This document shows positions 16,740 to 23,604 of a stretch of DNA of 28,257 bases, one piece after another. The translations under genes and the position numbers were made by a program. Each line of letters begins with the position of its first letter. Position 1 is the stretch's first letter. Under the pieces are notes generated by a model that saw only the letters and a list, made by a program, of their open reading frames with translations, was not told where the DNA came from and ran no database searches. This DNA is from Bacteroidales bacterium UBA2295 (GTDB lineage Bacteria > Bacteroidota > Bacteroidia > Bacteroidales > Tenuifilaceae), in NCBI GenBank assembly GCA_002345825.1, contig DDWD01000044.1, positions 1 through 28,257 of the forward strand. Reading direction: 5' to 3'.

Positions 16740-16907
16740 CTTAGAATGAGGAGGTTTATACTTATAGCAAGCCACTGATTTATGAGTTTATTTCTGATAT
16801 TGAATACTACTTCCACTGCTGCTGTTGATTAACTATTCTTTTGTGGATTTTTAATTAATTCGTAATGAGCTGTATGCGAAATTTTTTTTAAAAAAAACTG
16901 ATTGGAA
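16740..16907. other. A/T-rich gap between divergent fabD and tetR promoters
   Basis: The space between fabD (start 16669) and tetR (start 17013) is 343 bp and is explained mainly by two opposed promoters. The part in the middle is A/T-rich with short homopolymer runs and no coding potential, RNA gene or palindrome that I can support. Confidence 0.5.
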
Positions 16908-16939
16908 TTTTGGAACTTTATTTGTTATCCATATCTTTG
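16908..16939 (+). promoter_or_regulatory. Complete Bacteroidota promoter for the tetR-transporter operon
   Basis: TTTTG (16908-16912), a 19-bp spacer and TATCTTTG (16932-16939) match TTTG-N19-TAnnTTTG, one of two complete consensus promoters I found here. The predicted transcription start near 16946 falls inside the dyad at 16938-16955, and the leader to the ATG at 17013 is about 67 bases. Confidence 0.75.
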
Positions 16940-16955
16940 ACCAACCATTCAGTCA
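16938..16955. promoter_or_regulatory. Candidate TetR operator overlapping the promoter
   Basis: An 18-bp imperfect inverted repeat with outer half-sites TGAC and GTCA (TGACCAACC / ATTCAGTCA) overlaps the end of the -7 box and the predicted start site. Ten of 18 positions match their reverse complement. Size, symmetry and place fit an operator bound by the TetR-family protein encoded just downstream, giving autorepression. The binding is inferred. Confidence 0.5.
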
Positions 16956-17012
16956 TAAAATGGGTTTTCAGTATTCCTATTTGCTATCAGACTTAATAAT
17001 TTAAAAAGTATT

Positions 17013-17588
17013 ATGTCGCCAAGAACCACAGAACAATTTAATGAGATGCGCGAAAGCACAAGGAAAAGGATTATTGATACAGCCTTGGAACTCTTCGCCA
17101 ATGCAGGATATCACTCTACATCCATAAGCCAAATTGCCAAGAGTGCAGGTATTTCAAAGGGATTAATGTACAATTATTTTGAAAGTAAGGAGATGCTGTT
17201 GCGTGATATTATAATAGATGGGGTGGTGGTTATCACAGAGTCTTTCGACCCGAACAAGGATGGTATGCTTACCAAAGAGGAACTAGTCCATTTTATTCGC
17301 GAGTCGTTCAAGCTGGTTAGGGAGCACACCTCTTACTGGAAGCTTTACTTCTCGTTGCTCACTCAAGCTGGAGTAATGGATGTATTCATGGACGATCTTG
17401 CCCCTAGAATCCAAAACCTATTTGGTATGCTAACCCAGTTCTTTAGCTCGCAGAACTACGAAAACCCTGAGGTTGAGATGCGATTCTTTGGCGCATTGCT
17501 CGATGGTGTGGCTATGAACTTTGTTATGGATCCCCAGAATTTCCCCTTAACCGAAATTGAAAATAAAATTATTAGAATGTACCAATAA
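17013..17588 (+). CDS. TetR/AcrR-family transcriptional regulator
   Basis: A 191-residue regulator. The N-terminal TetR DNA-binding domain (about 15-62) has a clear helix-turn-helix, STSISQIAKSAGISKGLMYNYF, followed by the conserved F/SKEMLL turn. The rest (about 75-191) is a helical ligand-binding domain of the type that binds small, often hydrophobic molecules. It lies first in a same-strand run, 10 bp before a LolA-fold protein gene, behind a complete promoter and a candidate operator. This predicts control of its own operon. The inducer is unknown but could be the transported cargo. Confidence 0.93.
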   Translation: MSPRTTEQFNEMRESTRKRIIDTALELFANAGYHSTSISQIAKSAGISKGLMYNYFESKEMLLRDIIIDGVVVITESFDPNKDGMLTKEELVHFIRESFKLVREHTSYWKLYFSLLTQAGVMDVFMDDLAPRIQNLFGMLTQFFSSQNYENPEVEMRFFGALLDGVAMNFVMDPQNFPLTEIENKIIRMYQ

Positions 17589-17598
17589 GTTGAATGCT

Positions 17599-18354
17599 AT
17601 GAAAAATGTAAAAATTCTAACTGTTTTTATGGTAAGCCTTTTGTCATCACCAAATATTTTTGGACAGGATGCCACAGATATTATACGGAAGGCCGATGCG
17701 AAATGGAATGGCGAGGAGTCGAGCCAAAGTCATATGACCATGACCATCGTTAGGCCTAGCTGGGAGCGAACCATTGAGTTTAAAAGTTGGGCAAAGGGAT
17801 CCGACAACGCCTTAACCCTTATAGTTGCGCCCGCAAAGGAGAAGGGACAGGCGTTTCTCAAAAAAGGTACAGAGATGTGGAACTGGATGCCAACCATTAG
17901 CCGTATGATTAAACTTCCTCCCTCGATGATGGCAGACGGTTGGATGGGTTCCGACTATACTAACGATGATATTTTAAAGGAATCTTCAATTGTGGTTGAT
18001 TTTGACCATATGCTAAAGGGCACCGAGGAGGTTGACGGGCATAGCTGCTGGAGAATTGAGCTTGTTCCGCATGAGGATGCCGCTGTGGTTTGGGGGAAAA
18101 TTGTGAAGTGGATCACCAAGGATGGTTACATTCAGATGAAATCGGAATACTACGATGAGGATGAATATCTGGTGAAAACAGAGTTTTCGTATGATGTTAA
18201 GTCGATGGACGGGCGCGAAATCCCGACTCGTATCGAGATTGTTCCAGCTGATAAATCGTCGCAAAAAACGGTAGTTGTGGTCAATAGCATGGAGTTTAAT
18301 ATTCCCATTAACGATTCGTTTTTTTCTCAACAGAACATGAAGCGAGTTAGGTAG
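17599..18354 (+). CDS. LolA-fold outer-membrane lipoprotein-sorting protein (COG2834-like)
   Basis: A 251-residue exported protein. The ATG at 17599 gives a clean signal peptide (MKNVKILTVFMVSLLSS...IFGQ); an upstream in-frame ATG at 17557 would overlap tetR and precede the signal with extra residues. The mature protein is beta-rich with many aromatics. It carries the family hallmark LPPSMMADGWMGSDYTNDD (about 106-124), typical of a half-open barrel that shields a lipid or lipoprotein acyl chain. It lies directly before two FtsX-like permeases, so it is the likely periplasmic carrier of that exporter. It is distinct from canonical LolA, and the cargo is not known. No lipobox cysteine. Confidence 0.85.
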   Translation: MKNVKILTVFMVSLLSSPNIFGQDATDIIRKADAKWNGEESSQSHMTMTIVRPSWERTIEFKSWAKGSDNALTLIVAPAKEKGQAFLKKGTEMWNWMPTISRMIKLPPSMMADGWMGSDYTNDDILKESSIVVDFDHMLKGTEEVDGHSCWRIELVPHEDAAVVWGKIVKWITKDGYIQMKSEYYDEDEYLVKTEFSYDVKSMDGREIPTRIEIVPADKSSQKTVVVVNSMEFNIPINDSFFSQQNMKRVR

Positions 18355-18383
18355 GTAATTATGATATTCAAAATATTGCAAGT

Positions 18384-19601
18384 ATGAAGTACCTTAAGAT
18401 AGCATGGCGAAACCTTTGGCGTAACAAGCGCCGATCGCTCATAACCATAGCGAGTATATTCTTTGGTGTTTTGCTAGCCACAACCATGAACTCGCTGCAG
18501 GATGGAACCTATGCCAACATGATTGATATGATGGTGAAACTCTCCTCTGGATACATTCAGGTGCAAAATCCAGATTACTTCGAGAACAAATCCATAAACA
18601 ACACCTTTATGCCAACCAACGAGCTAATGGCACAGCTCGAATCGCAGCCTAGAGTTACCACGGTGGCAAAGCGGCTCGAATCGTTTGCATTAATCTCGTC
18701 GGGGCCAAATACGCGTGGAGGTGCAGTGGTAGGTTTTGAGCCAGCTAAGGATAGCCAAACGTCAAACCTGCAAAACTGGGTAAGCGATGGCGAGTTCCTT
18801 AATACTGGTGATAATGGCGTGTTGGTTACATTCAATATTGCAAAACACCTCGATTTGGCAGTAAACGATACCATTATCCTAATTAGCCAAGGCTATAGGG
18901 GGGTAACAGCAGCAGGCAAATACCCCATTAAGGGAATCCTAACGTTTAATACTCCCCAAATGAATAATATTGGAGTATTTATGGATATTTCCTTGGCTCA
19001 AAACCTGTTTTCTGCTGATGGGATGACCACTTCCCTTATGGTAATGGTGCATGACTATACCGATGTGCGCTCGGTTAAAAAAGATATTAGTGAGTTAACA
19101 GGTGAATCGCTTTCGGTTTATAGCTGGGACGAGCTGAATCCGGAAATTGTTCAATTTATTGAAAGCGATAAGGCTGGCGGAGTTATTATGATAGGGATTC
19201 TGTACATAGTGATTGGTTTTGGGATTTTTGGAACCATAATTATGATGGTGGCCGAGCGTAAGCGCGAAATGGCCGTGATGGTGGCGGTAGGTATGCAAAA
19301 GTTTAAGCTGGCTATAATCCTTTTCTTTGAGACCCTTCTTATTGGCATTGTGGGTGTACTATCTGGTTTTGCCATTAGCGTTCCTATTATCCTTTTGTTG
19401 GTTGGAAACCCCATTGAGCTACCCGCAGAACTGGCCGAGGCATATGTGCAGTATGGTTTTGAGCCCTATCTGTTTTTTGGGATGGCTCCCGAGGTTTTCT
19501 GGCAGCAGGTGCTAACTGTTTTTGCTATTACTCTAGTCATTTCTATTTACCCTGTAGTAAAGGTGAAGAATATGGTTGTTTCACGCTCATTAAAAGCATA
19601 A
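18384..19601 (+). CDS. ABC transporter permease, FtsX/LolCE/MacB-type (first of two)
   Basis: A 405-residue inner-membrane permease of the type VII ABC class. A short N-terminal cytoplasmic stretch (RNLWRNKRRS) leads to TM1 (about 16-38), a large MacB-type periplasmic domain (about 40-265), then three C-terminal TM segments (about 268-292, 312-342, 375-395). Between TM2 and TM3 lies the coupling sequence ERKREMAVMVAVGM that contacts the ATPase. The fold matches LolC/LolE and MacB, which work mechanically on periplasmic substrates rather than forming a channel. It is followed 16 bp later by a homologous permease, so a heterodimer is likely. Confidence 0.92.
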   Translation: MKYLKIAWRNLWRNKRRSLITIASIFFGVLLATTMNSLQDGTYANMIDMMVKLSSGYIQVQNPDYFENKSINNTFMPTNELMAQLESQPRVTTVAKRLESFALISSGPNTRGGAVVGFEPAKDSQTSNLQNWVSDGEFLNTGDNGVLVTFNIAKHLDLAVNDTIILISQGYRGVTAAGKYPIKGILTFNTPQMNNIGVFMDISLAQNLFSADGMTTSLMVMVHDYTDVRSVKKDISELTGESLSVYSWDELNPEIVQFIESDKAGGVIMIGILYIVIGFGIFGTIIMMVAERKREMAVMVAVGMQKFKLAIILFFETLLIGIVGVLSGFAISVPIILLLVGNPIELPAELAEAYVQYGFEPYLFFGMAPEVFWQQVLTVFAITLVISIYPVVKVKNMVVSRSLKA

Positions 19602-19617
19602 CTCAAAAATATTTAAT

Positions 19618-20838
19618 ATGATTTGGTCAGTTTCGTGGCGGAATGTATGGCGCAGCAAAACCCGTAGTTTGGTAATAATTACTGCAATAACCTTGGGTGT
19701 TTTTGCTGGCGTGTACACCGTTGCATTTATGTTTGGCTGGGTGAACCAGCGGGTGGCATCGGTTATCAATACCGAGATGTCGCACATTCAGATTCATCAT
19801 CCTGAATACTTGGAAACCTTTGAGATACATGACTATGTATCCAATACCAGCGAGATGGTTAGCGAGATCTCGATGCTCGAATCGGTTAAGGCTGTTACCG
19901 ATAGGGTAATAGCTACCTGCATGATTGCATCTGCCGAAACCGGGGCTGGGGTGCAGCTGGTCGGGGTTGACCCACTTCAGGAGATGCAGGTTACTAATAT
20001 CCATCAAAAAATAATTGATGGTGAATATTTTGATGGCGTGAAGACCAACCCCATAGTTATTGGCGAGAAGTTGGCGGAAAAACTCAAGGTAAAGGTACGA
20101 TCAAAGCTGGTGATAACCATAACTGAAATGGATGGAACCTTAACCGGAGGGGCATTTCGAGTAGCCGGTATATATAGAACATCGAACACATCGTACGATG
20201 AGATGAAGGCATTTGTTAGGGCTCAGGATATTAGCCGATTAGTTAAGCTCGATAGCAACGCAGGGCATGAAATCGCAATTCTTTTAAAGGAGAATGGCAA
20301 TGAGAAGCAGGTTGCAGAGCAAATTAGGGCAATGTACCCCGAAACTCAGGTGCTTGCTTGGACACAACTTGTGCCCGAGATGGAAATGCTTAACGAGAAT
20401 ATGAACCTTATGCTGTATATATTTGTGGGTATAATCCTACTTGCCTTAGGTTTTGGCATTGTGAATACTATGCTTATGGTAATTCTCGAGAGGGTAAAAG
20501 AGCTGGGTATGCTAATGGCAGTTGGTATGAACAGAGCAAGGGTTTTTACCATGATAGTCCTCGAAACGGTATTCCTCTCTCTCACTGGTGGCACTATTGG
20601 TATTGTGTTGGCAGTGGTGCTAACCACAATAACCGGTAAAACGGGAATCGATTTAAGCCTTTGGGCTCAGGGGCTAAACTCATTTGGTTACGACTCGGTA
20701 ATATACCCCGAAATAGGCTTCGATTCAGTTGTTGCAGTTACCATACTGGTAATTATCACGGGTGTTCTTTCGGCCATTTACCCTGCTCGAAAAGCCATAA
20801 AACTAAAACCAGCAGAAGCTATACGAATTGATATGTAG
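19618..20838 (+). CDS. ABC transporter permease, FtsX/LolCE/MacB-type (second of two)
   Basis: A 406-residue partner of the preceding permease with the same layout: the N-terminal RNVWRSKTRS, TM1 (about 15-40), a MacB-type periplasmic domain to about 262, and three C-terminal TM segments. It has its own coupling sequence ERVKELGMLMAVGMN. The two proteins are alike in plan but clearly diverged in sequence, as LolC and LolE are. The 16-bp gap upstream is A/T-rich and without a terminator, so they are in one transcript. A 72-bp gap follows before the ATPase gene. Confidence 0.92.
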   Translation: MIWSVSWRNVWRSKTRSLVIITAITLGVFAGVYTVAFMFGWVNQRVASVINTEMSHIQIHHPEYLETFEIHDYVSNTSEMVSEISMLESVKAVTDRVIATCMIASAETGAGVQLVGVDPLQEMQVTNIHQKIIDGEYFDGVKTNPIVIGEKLAEKLKVKVRSKLVITITEMDGTLTGGAFRVAGIYRTSNTSYDEMKAFVRAQDISRLVKLDSNAGHEIAILLKENGNEKQVAEQIRAMYPETQVLAWTQLVPEMEMLNENMNLMLYIFVGIILLALGFGIVNTMLMVILERVKELGMLMAVGMNRARVFTMIVLETVFLSLTGGTIGIVLAVVLTTITGKTGIDLSLWAQGLNSFGYDSVIYPEIGFDSVVAVTILVIITGVLSAIYPARKAIKLKPAEAIRIDM

Positions 20839-20910
20839 CCTATTGTATTAAATCCGAATAAATTAAGTGAAGCATTAAAACATCATAGAAAACTACTTAA
20901 ATGTTAAATA

Positions 20911-21594
20911 ATGAAAGTATTAGAATTAAAGAATCTGGTAAAGATTTACAACGATTCAGAGGTTAAGGTAAAAGCCGTTGATGGTGTAAACCTATCATTT
21001 GCCAAGGGCGAATTTGCGGCCATAGTTGGCCCTTCGGGTAGTGGTAAAACCACATTGCTAAACCTTATAGGCGGTCTCGACTCGGCCACAGAGGGTGAGA
21101 TTGTGGTTGATGGTACCAACATCGCAACGCTTAGCCCATCAAAGCTAATCGATTTTAGGTTGCGTAACATTGGCTTTGTATTTCAGGCCTACAACTTAAT
21201 TCCTGTGCTCACCGCCAAGGAGAATGTGGAGTTTATTATGGAGCTGCAGGGTGCCAAACGAACCCTTCGCGATGAGCGGGCAATGGAGTTGCTCAATGCG
21301 GTTGGCTTGGGCGATAGGGCCAATAGTCGTCCATCAAAGATGTCGGGAGGGCAACAGCAGCGTGTTGCCGTGGCAAGAGCCCTAGCCTCGAAACCTAAAT
21401 TTGTTTTAGCCGATGAGCCAACCGCCAACCTCGATTCCAAATCCACAGAAACGCTTCTCGATATTATGGAGAAACTGAATAAGGAGGAGGGTATCACATT
21501 TATCTTCTCAACCCATGATCAGCGGGTTGTGAAAAAAGCCCATAGGGTAATTACCGTTGAGGATGGTCATGTAGTATCGGATGAAAAAAAGTAG
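20911..21594 (+). CDS. ABC transporter ATPase, LolD/MacB-type
   Basis: A 227-residue nucleotide-binding protein that powers the two permeases. All motifs are present: Walker A GPSGSGKTT at 40-48, Q-loop Q92, signature SGGQQQR at 145-151, Walker B FVLADEP at 164-170 with catalytic E169, D-loop ANLDS, and switch H202 (STHD). The sequence is of the LolD/FtsE/MacB subfamily (NLIGGLDSATEGEI). It belongs to the operon by spacing and orientation; the gap to the second permease is 72 bp and I see no terminator or clear promoter in it. It runs close to the outer-membrane gene that follows. Confidence 0.95.
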   Translation: MKVLELKNLVKIYNDSEVKVKAVDGVNLSFAKGEFAAIVGPSGSGKTTLLNLIGGLDSATEGEIVVDGTNIATLSPSKLIDFRLRNIGFVFQAYNLIPVLTAKENVEFIMELQGAKRTLRDERAMELLNAVGLGDRANSRPSKMSGGQQQRVAVARALASKPKFVLADEPTANLDSKSTETLLDIMEKLNKEEGITFIFSTHDQRVVKKAHRVITVEDGHVVSDEKK

Positions 21595-21604
21595 GTTGTT
21601 ATCT

Positions 21605-22768
21605 ATGAAACGTTTTTTATACATATTACTATTTGCCCATTTGGCCATTGGGGGTAATGCTCAAAATGGTAACAACGAGAAGATTGCGTTAAATGGGTAC
21701 GTAAAATATTTAAATCTTGTAACCTTTAACGAGCTGGAGTCGCCTTGGATTATTGAGAACAATATTCACAATAGGCTAAACTTTAGCTGGTATATCAACA
21801 ATAATATAACGTTTACTGCTCAAATGCGAAATCGCATTATTTATGGCGATTATGTAAAAGCAGTTCCGGGATATGTTGATATGATTGCAGCCGATAATGG
21901 GTATCTAAACTTCTTAACCAACAACCTGTATTCTAATAGTTCGGCGGTAATAAATACCTCATTCGACAGGTTATTTTTTGAGTACAACGTGGGGGGTGTC
22001 ACCGCTACAGTTGGGCGGCAACGCATAAACTGGGGGCAATCGTTTGTTTGGAATCCAAACGATATTTTTAATGCCTACTCGTTTTTCGATTTCGACTACG
22101 AGGAGCGACCCGGCAGCGATGCCATTCGTTTGCAGTACTACCCAACGTTCACCTCAACTGCCGAAGCGGCAGTGAAAATCGACAAGGATAAACAGATCAC
22201 CGCAGCGGCAATGTATCGGTTTAATGCTTTGGGCTACGATATCCAAGTTCTTTCGGGAGTGCTTGACTCAACCGACTATGTACTTGGAGGAGGATGGACT
22301 GGAAGTATTCAAAATATTGGTTTTACTGGGGAGGTTTCATACTTTCATCCTCAGCAAAATTTTTCCGATACCCTTGGGGTAATGCTTACTACTGTAGGTA
22401 TTAGCTATTTATTTCCCAACTCGTTAGCCATAAACGTGGAGGGAATTTACAATGGGTATTTTAGTAAGCTAAGCCTGGCGGGATTTACCGATTTGTTCTT
22501 TGTGCCCATGTCGGTAAAAACCATTTCGTTTAGCAAGTTTACCTGGTTTGCCCAGGCTTCATATCCTATTCACCCCCTGCTTAATGCCTCGTTGGCTGCT
22601 ATGTACTTCCCCTCATTGGGCGATGGCTACTTTATTATGCCCACCCTTGCCTATTCTGCTAGCCAGAATGTTGAGTTATCTTTACTAGGGCAAAGGTTTG
22701 CGGGTGAGTTTAATGGCCAAACAGAGAGTTTAAATATGCTGTTCTTGAGATTTAGGTTAAGTTTTTGA
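21605..22768 (+). CDS. Outer-membrane beta-barrel protein, DUF1302-like porin
   Basis: A 387-residue protein from the preferred ATG at 21605, which gives a clean signal peptide (MKRFLYILLFAHLAIGGNAQ). An ATG at 21581 would overlap the ATPase gene by 14 bp. The mature part is a series of amphipathic strands ending in LRFRLSF, the C-terminal aromatic of barrel insertion signals. The stretch at about 140-185 (VGRQRINWGQSFVWNPND, then SFFDFDYEERPGSDAI) resembles DUF1302-type outer-membrane proteins. In Proteobacteria those occur beside LolB-like DUF1329 proteins and RND pumps. Here the neighbours are a LolA-fold carrier and an ABC exporter, so it is the probable outer-membrane partner of that system. 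Confidence 0.8.
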   Translation: MKRFLYILLFAHLAIGGNAQNGNNEKIALNGYVKYLNLVTFNELESPWIIENNIHNRLNFSWYINNNITFTAQMRNRIIYGDYVKAVPGYVDMIAADNGYLNFLTNNLYSNSSAVINTSFDRLFFEYNVGGVTATVGRQRINWGQSFVWNPNDIFNAYSFFDFDYEERPGSDAIRLQYYPTFTSTAEAAVKIDKDKQITAAAMYRFNALGYDIQVLSGVLDSTDYVLGGGWTGSIQNIGFTGEVSYFHPQQNFSDTLGVMLTTVGISYLFPNSLAINVEGIYNGYFSKLSLAGFTDLFFVPMSVKTISFSKFTWFAQASYPIHPLLNASLAAMYFPSLGDGYFIMPTLAYSASQNVELSLLGQRFAGEFNGQTESLNMLFLRFRLSF

Positions 22769-22789
22769 GAAACTGATTAAATTTTGGTA

Positions 22790-22875
22790 GATAATCCTTT
22801 TATGCCACCGTAGGTGGCAAATAGCGATTGGATAGAAATGTTGATGGAACTAGCGCCTCGTAGAGTGCGCAATAG
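22790..22875 (+). repeat. Paired GTA-loop hairpin repeat, unit A
   Basis: This unit begins GATAATCC and contains two hairpins whose GTA loops (22810 and 22860) are exactly 50 bp apart. First hairpin: TGCCACC-GTA-GGTGGCA at 22803-22819, then AATAGCGAT. Second: GCGCCTC-GTA-GAGTGCGC at 22853-22870, with one bulged T, then AATAG. The same plan recurs in unit B with different stems. Confidence 0.75.
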
Positions 22876-22996
22876 GGTTTAATATTATAATCCTTGTTGC
22901 TTTCATCCAATGCGTTCCAAATCAAACGCAAGCGCCCTCGCACATGGGGCTAACTATTTAGCATTCCCTTCACCGCTGCCGCAGTTTTGGCTTTGC

Positions 22997-23032
22997 CGAG
23001 CCTGCTTGCCAGCCATAGCCGTCAAGTTAAGC
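22997..23032 (-). repeat. TTGACGGCTATGG palindromic repeat, copy 1 (inverted)
   Basis: The minus strand reads TTGACGGCTATGG, then CTGGCAAG-CAGG-CTCG. It shares its left part and final CTCG with the copies at 23336 and 23526, but the 8-base CTTGCCAG of those copies is present here as its reverse complement CTGGCAAG, and the following CAAG is absent. Confidence 0.6.
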
Positions 23033-23055
23033 ACAATTTTAATGTATATAAAACC

Positions 23056-23144
23056 GATAATTCCCTTATTTATACCCTCGTAGAGGGTAAATAGCGATAG
23101 GCTATTGATTGCAAAGCCTAAAGCACCCCGTGGGGGTGCAATAG
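23056..23144 (+). repeat. Paired GTA/GTG-loop hairpin repeat, unit B
   Basis: This unit begins GATAATTCCC and has two hairpins with loops at 23080 and 23130, again exactly 50 bp apart. First: TACCCTC-GTA-GAGGGTA at 23073-23089, then AATAGCGAT. Second: GCACCCC-GTG-GGGGTGC at 23123-23139, then AATAG. Over the first 25 columns from the loop, 20 match unit A, and the stem differences are compensated on both arms. Confidence 0.75.
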
Positions 23145-23157
23145 ATATCAGTTTCCC

Positions 23158-23198
23158 TTATTGCGCACCTGCCTGCTGCAGGCAGGTCTACGAAGCGC
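23158..23198 (-). repeat. Hairpin repeat copy split by an 18-bp palindrome
   Basis: On the minus strand this reads GCGCTTC-GTA-GA, then an 18-bp palindromic block (plus strand 23169-23186, CTGCCTGCTGCAGGCAGG), then GTGCGC-AATAA. Removing the block leaves GCGCTTCGTAGAGTGCGC, which differs from the second hairpin of unit A (22853-22870) by a single base. Confidence 0.7.
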
Positions 23199-23236
23199 TA
23201 AAATCATTTGTATTAATCTCTTCAATCGCTATATGC

Positions 23237-23275
23237 CCCTGTCTGCCAGCCAGGCAGGCTCTAAGAGGGCTATAG
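23237..23275 (+). repeat. Possible hairpin repeat copy with a second GGCAGG palindrome
   Basis: Arms GCCCCT and TCTAAGAGGGC followed by TATAG flank the palindrome CTGCCAGCCAGGCAGG. This resembles the split copy at 23158-23198, but the GTA loop is missing and the arms pair imperfectly, so the match is weaker. Confidence 0.4.
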
Positions 23276-23335
23276 TATTAACATTCTGCAAAAGCCAATC
23301 AAAAATTGTTAATATTCGGTTGTTTTGTATCCTTA

Positions 23336-23370
23336 GCTTGACGGCTATGGCTTGCCAGCAGGCAAGCTCG
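23336..23370 (+). repeat. TTGACGGCTATGG palindromic repeat, copy 2
   Basis: It reads GCTTGACGGCTATGG followed by the palindrome CTTGCC-AGCA-GGCAAG and CTCG. Of 35 positions, 32 match the copy at 23526-23560 by hand alignment. Confidence 0.7.
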
Positions 23371-23520
23371 CAAAAAAAGCTCGGTTGCCTTCCCGCCGCA
23401 CCTCGCTCATGGCCGGATACTAGCATTCTCTAGCCCATTCCACCTTGACTTTTATCGCCTTCAGATTGCTCTTCTATTAAAAAAAAAATCGTATAATCCT
23501 TAATTTCAAGACATAAACAT

Positions 23521-23568
23521 CCGTAGCCTGACGGCTATGGCTTGCCAGCAGGCAAGTCCGATGGAGCA
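23521..23568 (+). repeat. TTGACGGCTATGG palindromic repeat, copy 3
   Basis: Left arm CCGTAGCC and right arm GGCTATGG form a hairpin around TGAC with one wobble. The palindrome CTTGCC-AGCA-GGCAAG follows, then TCCGATGG. This is the most complete copy and shows two adjacent hairpins. Confidence 0.65.
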
Positions 23569-23604
23569 ATACTTGGATTTATCGACAGCAATAAAAGCGA
23601 ATTT

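Larger units (their letters stand above)
22769..23604. other. Repeat-rich space between convergent genes, no gene seen
   Basis: This 836-bp stretch lies between the stops of the outer-membrane barrel gene (plus) and the M50-like gene (minus). Open frames across it are short and run through palindromes, so none looks coding. It holds at least five copies of one hairpin family and several GGCAAG/GGCAGG palindromes (listed separately), and two A/T runs. No T-tracted terminator was found for the transporter operon, and the first hairpin (22803-22819, 34 bp after the stop) may serve instead. Confidence 0.6.

Noticed and set aside
23161..23433. A 90-codon open frame across the repeat region
   Set aside because: It runs through the palindromes, with cysteine- and alanine-rich translated repeat sequence, and has no promoter or family similarity.
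22769..23604. CRISPR array
   Set aside because: The repeats are short, palindromic, unevenly spaced overall and in both orientations, with no spacers of constant length and no cas gene.
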